Source: Prochlorococcus sp. AG-402-K10
GTDB lineage: Bacteria; Cyanobacteriota; Cyanobacteriia; PCC-6307; Cyanobiaceae
Assembly (NCBI GenBank): GCA_003216835.1
Contig: QCIF01000012.1
Location: 1-39,231 of the forward strand
DNA: 39,231 bases
Reading direction: 5' to 3'
Shown: positions 8,245 to 14,822 of the stretch, one piece after another
How the letters are laid out: every line of letters starts with the position of its first letter
Position numbering within the stretch: the first letter of the stretch is position 1
Program-made: the position numbers and the translations under genes
Notes under the pieces: model-generated
Told to the model about the DNA's origin: nothing
The model's database searches: none
Seen by the model: only the letters and a program-made list of their open reading frames with translations

Positions 8245-9583
8245 TTTTGTTAATTGATTTATATTCTTCGGTTAAATTCTTTAATAATGAAGGATTAAAA
8301 AAGTATTTTTCGATATTACCTTGGACTAAATTATTATTATTTGAGAAGATTTCTGAAAGATTTCTAATTGCTGGGTCTTGATCATCAAAATCAAAGTAGG
8401 GATAAGTAATAAAATCACTATATTTCTTTAGCCAATTATAAAAAAAATCAAAATTTTCTGAATTCTTATTTATTGGTATCTGCTTTTGCCAATTCTTAAT
8501 TATTCCGTTTATATCAACATGAATTGGTGATTTTTTTATTATTTCTTTTGAGGGACATATAATTTTTCCATCAAATTCTTTAAGGTTTTGGTTCCAATCA
8601 TCATAAAGTGTCCCCAAATACTTTAATCCAAAAAGCTCATAAAAACCTATAAAAAGCCATGGCCTCAAATTGATTTCTATAACTTTCCATTTTTTATCTT
8701 TTTTATCTCTAATAAATTCAATCATTAATATTCCTCGCCATCTTAATTTTTTAACTACTTTTTCTGCTATAGGTAGTAGCTCTGGATGCCATGAAAGTCT
8801 TAGTATATTTGCTGTTCCAAAAGGATAAGGTTGAATTAATTCTTTAATTCCTGTAGCAGCTATTCTTATATTATGTTTTTGATCTACGTATGCGTAAAAA
8901 GGTATTTCGTCCTCAACCCTATCAAAAATTACTTTTTCTTGTACTATTAATTCAAAATTACTATTAATACAATCTATTAAATTATTTTTTAATTCTTCTT
9001 TATTATTGCATTCAATAGCCTTAGAACCTTTGTATTTAGCATAGAAACTTTGCCCATAATCTTTTGTAGATGGTTTAAAAATTGCAGGATATTGGATTTC
9101 TTTTAATATAGTATCGATATCTTTTTTACTCTTGCATCTTTTAGTTTTTGGACACAATTTAGAATTTTTACTTGATAAAATTTCATAGCAATTATATTTG
9201 TGGCCTACATCATTACGAAATGAAGTAAATTCTGAATCCCCCATTAATCTGAAATATGGGTTTAATTCTTTCTCATTATTAAGAAAGAACATTAAGTTTG
9301 TATCACTACTTGGAAGTGTTAAAAGTGGCTCACCCCATTCTGAAATTAGATTTTCTCCATTTTTTATTAACTGCAATAAGGCTTCATTAGGATGAGTGAA
9401 AGGATTACTAATCTTAATATCTGATTTATAAAATCTAGATTCTTCAGACCACCAAGATTTTGCACCATCCCATGTGAACACTACTGTAATAAAAGGAATA
9501 CCGGATTTGGCCAAACTTTTAGTTATTCCATGAAAACATATATCATTCCCTCTCAAAACAACAATAGGTTTTTTACTTTTCAT
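8234..9583 (-). CDS. ATP-grasp carboxylate-amine (or carboxylate-thiol) ligase
   Basis: The 449-residue protein begins with a pre-ATP-grasp Rossmann-like domain (KPIVVLRGNDICFHGI, residues 5-20). The ATP-grasp fold follows: PAIFKPSTKDYG (about 170-181) as the nucleotide-lid lysine strand, QEKVIFDRVEDE (about 220-231), and MIEFIRDKKDKKWKVIEINLRPW (about 287-309), whose E...E-x-N-x-R-P motif binds magnesium. Such ligases activate a carboxylate as an acyl phosphate and join it to an amine. In surface-glycan loci they may attach amino acids or other acids. The stop of the methyltransferase gene overlaps this start by 4 bp (ATGA). A C-terminal region of about 100 residues is unassigned. Substrates unknown. 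Confidence 0.83.
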   Translation of the reverse strand: MKSKKPIVVLRGNDICFHGITKSLAKSGIPFITVVFTWDGAKSWWSEESRFYKSDIKISNPFTHPNEALLQLIKNGENLISEWGEPLLTLPSSDTNLMFFLNNEKELNPYFRLMGDSEFTSFRNDVGHKYNCYEILSSKNSKLCPKTKRCKSKKDIDTILKEIQYPAIFKPSTKDYGQSFYAKYKGSKAIECNNKEELKNNLIDCINSNFELIVQEKVIFDRVEDEIPFYAYVDQKHNIRIAATGIKELIQPYPFGTANILRLSWHPELLPIAEKVVKKLRWRGILMIEFIRDKKDKKWKVIEINLRPWLFIGFYELFGLKYLGTLYDDWNQNLKEFDGKIICPSKEIIKKSPIHVDINGIIKNWQKQIPINKNSENFDFFYNWLKKYSDFITYPYFDFDDQDPAIRNLSEIFSNNNNLVQGNIEKYFFNPSLLKNLTEEYKSINKNEL

Positions 9584-10347
9584 TTATTAATTGCAATTGC
9601 TAAATGTAAGGGGATATCATTAACAGGTTCAAAAAATTCTCTTTTTAAATCTAAATGTTCTTTTAAAACACCTAATTCCTTTATTTCAGGTAAAGATTTA
9701 AAACCACTTTCTTTTAAACAATAAAAATAATCTTCAATTAATTTATGAATCATTTGAACAGGTAATTTCTTCCCGTCTCTGCAACAAATAAATCCTTCAA
9801 ATTTTTTATCTCTTGAAGAAAAGTAGCCTCTTGTTTCAAAATCAAAAAAAAAGGGTTCATCATCATTTTGTTTTATTTGTGGAAAAGATGGATGTGGTAC
9901 TCCAAAAACAAATTTGCCTTTATTCTTTAAAACTCTGTATATTTCTTTCATTGAAATTAATGTTTCATCTACATATAGGTAGTTAAAAACAAATAGACCT
10001 AAAACTATATCAAAAGTATTATTTTTAAATGGCAATTTTTTTATGTCACAAACTTGATAATTAATATTAGATAGTTTTTCTTTTTCTTTTTCCTTAGCAA
10101 GATTTATCATTTTTTGAGAAATATCAATTCCTTCGACTGAAGCAGCTCCTCTATGAATTAATGCTCTTGATCCATAACCTTCTCCACAGCCTAAATCAAG
10201 AACTTTTAAATTCTTTATATCTCCACAAAGGTCTAATATTTTTGGCCTGCCAGTGAAATCTGATAATGAGTTAGGTTTAGTTCTCACCCATGATGAAGCA
10301 TTTTGATTATAAATATCTTTAGTATTTTTCCCAAAAGGTTTAATCAT
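9580..10347 (-). CDS. class I SAM-dependent methyltransferase (Methyltransf_11-like)
   Basis: The 255-residue protein carries the class I motifs in order: VLDLGCGEGYGSRAL (49-63) for SAM binding, GIDIS (about 73-77) with the acidic residue for the ribose, the VCDIKKLPF segment (about 103-111), and FDIVLGLFVFNYL with EIYRVLKNKGKFVFG after it. The target could be O, N or C. It overlaps the genes on both sides by 4 bp (ATGA junctions), the strongest sign that its product works with the lipid-carrier GT2 and the ATP-grasp ligase. Cytoplasmic; acceptor unknown. A small-molecule or sugar acceptor fits the neighbourhood better than protein or nucleic acid. Confidence 0.88.
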   Translation of the reverse strand: MIKPFGKNTKDIYNQNASSWVRTKPNSLSDFTGRPKILDLCGDIKNLKVLDLGCGEGYGSRALIHRGAASVEGIDISQKMINLAKEKEKEKLSNINYQVCDIKKLPFKNNTFDIVLGLFVFNYLYVDETLISMKEIYRVLKNKGKFVFGVPHPSFPQIKQNDDEPFFFDFETRGYFSSRDKKFEGFICCRDGKKLPVQMIHKLIEDYFYCLKESGFKSLPEIKELGVLKEHLDLKREFFEPVNDIPLHLAIAINK

Positions 10348-11342
10348 TTAGTATCTGATGGAGGTAAAAAATTTTCTAGAGCAAAATATTTTGAATGAGT
10401 TAATTCTTTCAATATTCTAGAAATATAGTAACCGAGTATTCCAATAGTAAAAAGAGTAAGACCTCCAAAATTTAAAATAAGCAAAACTATAGTGGTAAAA
10501 CCATTAATAGAAATACTATGGAAAAAATATTTTGCAATATAAAAAAATGAAAGAATAATAGAAAAAATAAAGCAAGAAAAACCAATGCCTGTAATTAACC
10601 TTAAAGGTAAAGTTGTGTGGTGAATTAAAAGATCTATAGTTAATCTAATCATTTTAGATATTTTTATTCCAGATTTCCCATATTTTCTTTTGTGATGTTC
10701 AACTTCAATATTAATAATTCTATTTGAAGATTTTAGAATCATTAAGCCTGCTTGAGGCTCAGCTATATCAGTATTTTTTAATTGATTAACTACTCTTCTA
10801 TGAATCATTCTAAATGATGTGATATCTAAGTTTCTAGGTGTTTTGAATATCCTCTTAAATAAAAAAAAGTAAAAATTAGAACCTATATTCTTCCAATTTC
10901 TATGAGATCTTTTTTTATAAGATCCAAAGACTACATCTATATTATCTAATTTCATTACTTCAATAAATTTTTTAATTTCTTCTGGGGGATGTTGTAAATC
11001 ATCATCAAGTGTAATTACCCATTCACCTCTACAAAACTCTAATCCATGTTGCAAAGCTTGATTATATCCTTGATTTTTTAAATGCCGAATAGCGCATATA
11101 TTTGGATATTTAAGATTTAAATTACATATAACTTGCCATGAATTGTCTTCACTTCCATCGTCTAATAGAACATATTCATATGATTTACTAGCTTTTTTCA
11201 TTACATTTTCTAATCTGCAAATAAGTTCCTCTAAACTCTTTTCACTATTAAAGATTGGAATAAAAATTGAAACATCAAAAAATTTTTTTTCTGATTTGAT
11301 AATCTTTATGTAATTATTAGCGATTAATAAATTTGTATTCAT
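10344..11342 (-). CDS. GT2 glycosyltransferase, polyprenyl-phosphate type (ArnC/GtrB/DPMS-like)
   Basis: The 332-residue protein has a GT-A domain: VSIFIPIFNSEKS (about 24-36), YVLLDDGSEDNSW (57-69), and ITLDDDLQHPPEEI (about 109-122), where DDDLQHP is the hallmark of dolichol/undecaprenyl-phosphate glycosyltransferases. Two long hydrophobic hairpin helices follow (about 248-270 and 283-308), as in ArnC and GtrB. These enzymes move one sugar from a nucleotide donor to undecaprenyl phosphate on the inner face of the membrane, so that a GT-C enzyme can use it outside. The gene sits between the diiron-protein gene and the methyltransferase gene, with a 4-bp overlap to the latter. Sugar unknown. 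Confidence 0.87.
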   Translation of the reverse strand: MNTNLLIANNYIKIIKSEKKFFDVSIFIPIFNSEKSLEELICRLENVMKKASKSYEYVLLDDGSEDNSWQVICNLNLKYPNICAIRHLKNQGYNQALQHGLEFCRGEWVITLDDDLQHPPEEIKKFIEVMKLDNIDVVFGSYKKRSHRNWKNIGSNFYFFLFKRIFKTPRNLDITSFRMIHRRVVNQLKNTDIAEPQAGLMILKSSNRIINIEVEHHKRKYGKSGIKISKMIRLTIDLLIHHTTLPLRLITGIGFSCFIFSIILSFFYIAKYFFHSISINGFTTIVLLILNFGGLTLFTIGILGYYISRILKELTHSKYFALENFLPPSDTK

Positions 11343-11393
11343 GGTTATTTAATAAAAACTCTAAATTTAAAGATAATTTTTCATAATAAAATT

Positions 11394-12212
11394 TCATTTT
11401 ATTTTTAATAAAGCTCTTGAATATTGTGAATCCCAAAAAGCATTTCTTAAATTTAAAGCAGAAATTACACCAAATCTTATAGCTTCTCTAGATGAAATAT
11501 TTTCTGCAATTTCACTAGTTATATCAATAAAGGTTTCAGCATGGCCTTCATCACAATCAATATGAAGCCTAAAAAAGATAGAACTCGAATCAGGAAAATT
11601 AGAGTGATTTTCAATGGAATTTGCAATATAAGAATATATTGTTGGGACTATAAATTCTGTTGCTAGTCCAATAGCGCCTAGCCCGACCCCTAGGATATCA
11701 GAATCACATTTTTGTAAAAAGAGGTTTCTCCATAAAAGGGCTGTTGTTGATGGAGGATTATTAGCCATGTAAATCTCATCTATTCCTATGGTTTTTTTGA
11801 AATGTTGAAAAATCTCAACATGAGGTCTATTTTTTAATTCAATTGCATTCTTATCTCCTTCTTCTCCTTTAATATTTTCTAATAGTTTTAATTTTAATCT
11901 TTTTGAGGGCATTGATTTTATGACACCTTTTAAATATCGAATAAACCACAAAGAGTAGAAAGAATATTGATGTGCATAATCTTTAATAGCTTCATCAGGA
12001 TTAGGGAAAAGACCTTTTGACAGTTTTATAAGATATGGATGGTTAACTGCTGGATGATTATTAATCTCTGTAATAAGTGCTGAAATAAATTTTTCGCTTG
12101 TACCTGAATGTAAAAAATTAAGAGAAGAACACTCATAATTATCCTCATAAGATGATGTGTAATATGAAAATTGTTTATGGTATTCTTCATTAAGTGAATC
12201 TTTTATTTCCAT
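11394..12212 (-). CDS. heme-oxygenase-like diiron protein (TenA/PqqC-like, 'iron-containing redox enzyme' type)
   Basis: The 272-residue, mostly helical protein resembles the TenA/PqqC/heme-oxygenase-like superfamily. It has HPYLIKLSKGLF (58-69), DYAHQYSFYS (78-87), then LLENIKGEEG (110-119) and HVEIF (131-135), which correspond to the usual EN-x3-EEG...H-x-E-L-F pattern. Further on are Glu186 (ATEFIVP) and H217-x3-D221-x2-H224. As I recall, Glu, His, Glu and an H-x3-D-x2-H set are metal ligands in diiron members such as Chlamydia CADD, so a metal-dependent oxygenase or oxidase is likely. It leads the five-gene minus-strand set with a 51-bp gap to the GT2 gene. Substrate unknown; a thiamine-salvage TenA role is unlikely in this context. 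Confidence 0.8.
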   Translation of the reverse strand: MEIKDSLNEEYHKQFSYYTSSYEDNYECSSLNFLHSGTSEKFISALITEINNHPAVNHPYLIKLSKGLFPNPDEAIKDYAHQYSFYSLWFIRYLKGVIKSMPSKRLKLKLLENIKGEEGDKNAIELKNRPHVEIFQHFKKTIGIDEIYMANNPPSTTALLWRNLFLQKCDSDILGVGLGAIGLATEFIVPTIYSYIANSIENHSNFPDSSSIFFRLHIDCDEGHAETFIDITSEIAENISSREAIRFGVISALNLRNAFWDSQYSRALLKIK

Positions 12213-12234
12213 TAATACTTAGAAATCATATTTG

Positions 12235-12243
12235 ATTATAACA
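12235..12243 (-). promoter_or_regulatory. candidate extended -10 promoter for the diiron-protein operon
   Basis: Read on the minus strand, these bases are TGTTATAAT: a perfect TATAAT preceded by the TGn extension, 22 bases before the start codon at 12212. The -35 position carries no good TTGACA match, which extended -10 promoters tolerate. The short leader of about 15 bases would be compatible with translation. Confidence 0.4.
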
Positions 12244-12532
12244 TGTATATTTGAATCTCCTTATTAGCAGCCTCGACTTAGTTTTACTTGGTTAAACCTG
12301 AAGAAATAACTGCTTTAATATCCTCTAATTAATTCCAATATCTACGCTGGTGACTATGAATTTTTTAGGTACTATAAAGTGGGATTAAATCCTTTATATT
12401 TTTTTAGTGGTTAATCATTTATAACTATATTATTTGAAAAATCTCAATGTATAATCCATTTCAAGAAACAGTAATTAATGTACTACCATATTTATTTTAG
12501 CTACTTCTTTACTATCAAAAAAATATAGAAAA
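12244..12532. other. gap without recognisable genes
   Basis: This is the first third of the 862-bp gap between the diiron-protein gene and the FkbM gene. I see no open frame of note, no strong hairpin and no repeat. Homology to the GT2 gene at 3034 becomes visible only near its end, where an INH-like codon run at about 12533-12541 may correspond to residues of that enzyme. It may be further decayed sequence of the same pseudogene. Confidence 0.4.
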
Positions 12533-12884
12533 TAAATCACAAATTTTTTTATATCATTTAAATTATCCTCCTTTTATTTTAAAACTTATATGGATTATAT
12601 TTTAGAAAATGTTCTTGTAAAAGATTTTATAAAGTAGGCATATTAGCGAAAAGAAAAATTATGGTTTAAATGTTCCTAATAAATCTTTAAAGAGTTATTT
12701 AATTGCTAACTTATCTTTAATAAATATAGCTTCAAAGAAAATAAACCATTCTTTTTATTTTATAAAAGGTATAGTAAAACATTCTATAATATTTACTTCT
12801 TCTCCTTTTTCTAAATTTATAGTTTTGATTTATTTTGAATTTAAACAGACTCTAAAAAAATTATTTTTTAAAAATCTTAGCTAG
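12533..12884 (+). pseudogene. decayed 3' part of a GT2 glycosyltransferase gene, paralogue of 3034-3963
   Basis: From 12593 the plus strand reads DYILENVLVKDF, matching AYVLKNVLVKDY of the intact GT2. After a frameshift at about 12633-12640 it continues with SEKKNYGLNVPNKSLKSYL, matching SQRKKYGSNVPNKNLKGYL, and then LINIASKKIN, matching LINISSKKIK. It ends QTLKKLFFK like ILKKLLLK, with a stop TAG at 12882-12884. The 3' flanks also match: TTAGCTAGATAAAA occurs at 4014-4027 and 12877-12890. No start or catalytic half is recognisable, so the copy is a truncated, frameshifted remnant. It shows past duplication or recombination within the locus. Confidence 0.8.
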
Positions 12885-12912
12885 ATAAAAAAATATTAAT
12901 CTTTAATATACT

Positions 12913-13068
12913 ATGGCTTTAACAAAAGCTAAAAGTTTGATTAAATCAAAAAAATTCTTTATTATTATAAATTTTATAATTTCTAAAAAATTAAAAAATT
13001 TAAAGAATAGTTTCTATTTTTATTCATCTTTTCATGAAAATTGCATAAATGTGTATATTAATATTTAA
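12913..13068 (+). CDS. doubtful 51-codon ORF before the FkbM gene
   Basis: An ATG at 12913 opens 51 codons ending at TAA 13066-13068, six bases before the FkbM start. The product is rich in Lys, Ile, Phe and Asn (begins MALTKAKSLIKSKKF), a composition expected from AT-rich noncoding DNA. No ribosome-binding site or family is visible. It could be a leader peptide or, more likely, chance. Confidence 0.15.
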   Translation: MALTKAKSLIKSKKFFIIINFIISKKLKNLKNSFYFYSSFHENCINVYINI

Positions 13069-13074
13069 AAACTT

Positions 13075-13905
13075 ATGAAGAAAATTCTTAAGAAAATATA
13101 TTTTGCATTACCTTTTAAAAAAAATATTTTCTTAGCACTAAAAAAATATGTTGTTCTTCCAGAAAAAATTTACAGACACCTTAGATTTAAGGAACCTTTT
13201 TTAGTAAAAATAGATAGTAAGCATTCGTTTTATTGTTATAATGATTCAATAGTTGAAAACGAAATATTCTGGAATGGATTTGGCCAATGCTGGGAAAAGA
13301 CCTCTCTTGATCTTTGGACTAGACTCTCAACTCAAAGTGAGATTATTTTAGATATTGGAGCCAATAATGGTATTTATTCTCTTGTATCGACTTCTGTAAA
13401 TAGTAATGCAAAAACATTCTCATTTGAACCTAATTCTCTTTTTATTCCATCATTAAAAAAAAATATTTCGGTTAATAATTTCCAAGAGCGTATGTTCCCA
13501 ATTCAATTAGCAGTCGGAGAAAAGACTGGGGTTTGTGAAATAGACGATTATTCTGAAATTGGTAAAAAGATAATATGTGAAACTGTTTCTATTGATGAAT
13601 ATGTAGAAAAAGAAAATTTAAATAAAGTAGATTTAATCAAAATAGATGTAGAATTTTACGAGGTTTACGTTATCAAAGGTTTATTAAATACAATACAGAA
13701 GTATAAACCTGCAATTATTATCGAAGTTCTTACGGATAATATAGCCTCTGAATTATGTGAACTTTTAGATAAATTTAATTATCTATATTTCAATCTCAAT
13801 GAAGAGAATTTTGGAATCAGGAAAGTAGAAAAACTAAGTAAAAGTGATTATTATAATTTTTTAATTTGCACTGAAGAAAAAGCTAAGTTCCTTAAATTAA
13901 TATAA
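13075..13905 (+). CDS. FkbM-family methyltransferase
   Basis: The 276-residue protein has the SAM-binding motif ILDIGANNGIYS (about 91-102), FSFEPN (about 115-120) as the acidic ribose-binding strand, and the FkbM signature VDLIKIDVEFYE (about 185-196) followed by KPAIIIEV. The signature Gly of KIDVEGxE is Phe here (KIDVEFYE), an unusual change beside the active-site loop. The N-terminal 40 residues are basic and could bind the membrane. The family O-methylates sugars or polyketides; in this locus methylation of a glycan hydroxyl is likely. It is a single-gene plus-strand unit behind the GT2 pseudogene, convergent with the HAD gene. Confidence 0.82.
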   Translation: MKKILKKIYFALPFKKNIFLALKKYVVLPEKIYRHLRFKEPFLVKIDSKHSFYCYNDSIVENEIFWNGFGQCWEKTSLDLWTRLSTQSEIILDIGANNGIYSLVSTSVNSNAKTFSFEPNSLFIPSLKKNISVNNFQERMFPIQLAVGEKTGVCEIDDYSEIGKKIICETVSIDEYVEKENLNKVDLIKIDVEFYEVYVIKGLLNTIQKYKPAIIIEVLTDNIASELCELLDKFNYLYFNLNEENFGIRKVEKLSKSDYYNFLICTEEKAKFLKLI

Positions 13906-14066
13906 TTAGAATCTGAAATATAAACATTCTTGCTTTATTTTTAAAAAAGCTCTTGAATTTTATATGAAAATAATAATTATAAGATCAATATTCATTTAAA
14001 TAATTTGTAAGAAGATTTTAAAGAATATAAGAATATTAAGAATTCATTTTTAATAATGAAATTAAC

Positions 14067-14816
14067 TTATATTTTTACCAAATTTTGAATTAAGGCTTGT
14101 AAATCTTCGAAATTTTTGAATGAGAAATCTGGTAATTGCTCACCTTTTCCTAAAATAACTCCATTGTGTATCTTTTGAAATGTTACAGCACCTAATTTTT
14201 TAGCGCCAAAGATATCAGAATACGGGTCATCACCAATCATCCAAAAGTTACTTGTGAGAGGAAGATCTAATTTAGATAATAATAATTCAAAATTCCTTTT
14301 ATCCGGTTTGTCAGAACCAATTTCTTCAGATGTAACTACTGCATCAAAAGTATCTTCTAATCCAAAATAAGTTAATTTTCTTAATTGTATATGAGATGTA
14401 AGATCAGTAACAATACCAATAGGTATTTTTAATTGTCTCAGATAAGAGAGTAGATTCTCAACTCCAGGAAATAATGGAGCGTTTGCTAAAAATGTTCTCC
14501 AAAAGGTTTGTTCAAGGTCAAGTGCAACAAGTAATTGTGCTCGAAAACCAAGCAATTCTATTAGCCTTTGGAAATACAAAAGCCTACTATGTCCGCTAGC
14601 AGTATTGGATAAATTCTTTTTTACCTCTAGTCTGGCCTTTTGATAATTTTCAAAAAATGTTTTTCGATTTATCCCAAGAAGATTATTAGCTTTTAAAAAG
14701 GCAGCTTCTTCTGCAGCCTTGTTAGCAGGATGATATTCATATAAAGTATTATCTGTGTCAAAAAGGATTGCTTTAGGTAAAGTTAGGTTTTTGTTTTTTA
14801 AGTATTGTTTGATCAT
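14067..14816 (-). CDS. HAD-superfamily phosphatase (subfamily IA)
   Basis: The 249-residue protein shows all four HAD motifs: I, LFDTDNTLY with nucleophile Asp20 and acid/base Asp22; II, IVTDLT at 135-140; III, Lys170 in GSDKPD; and IV, IGDDPYSDIFGAKKLGA at 194-210 with Asp196, Asp197 and Asp201. The helical cap between motifs I and II places it in the C1-cap (YjjG/haloacid-dehalogenase) group. It most likely removes phosphate from a small sugar or polyol phosphate in the cytoplasm. It is the last gene of the eight-gene minus-strand set, seven bases after the GT-C gene. An in-pathway dephosphorylation before or after nucleotide activation is a reasonable inference. Confidence 0.88.
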   Translation of the reverse strand: MIKQYLKNKNLTLPKAILFDTDNTLYEYHPANKAAEEAAFLKANNLLGINRKTFFENYQKARLEVKKNLSNTASGHSRLLYFQRLIELLGFRAQLLVALDLEQTFWRTFLANAPLFPGVENLLSYLRQLKIPIGIVTDLTSHIQLRKLTYFGLEDTFDAVVTSEEIGSDKPDKRNFELLLSKLDLPLTSNFWMIGDDPYSDIFGAKKLGAVTFQKIHNGVILGKGEQLPDFSFKNFEDLQALIQNLVKI

Positions 14817-14822
14817 TTATTT

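Noticed and set aside
13920..13945. GCTTT...AAAGC palindrome between the convergent FkbM and HAD genes, considered as a terminator
   Set aside because: Only about five pairs in a run of A and T; not distinguishable from chance at this composition.
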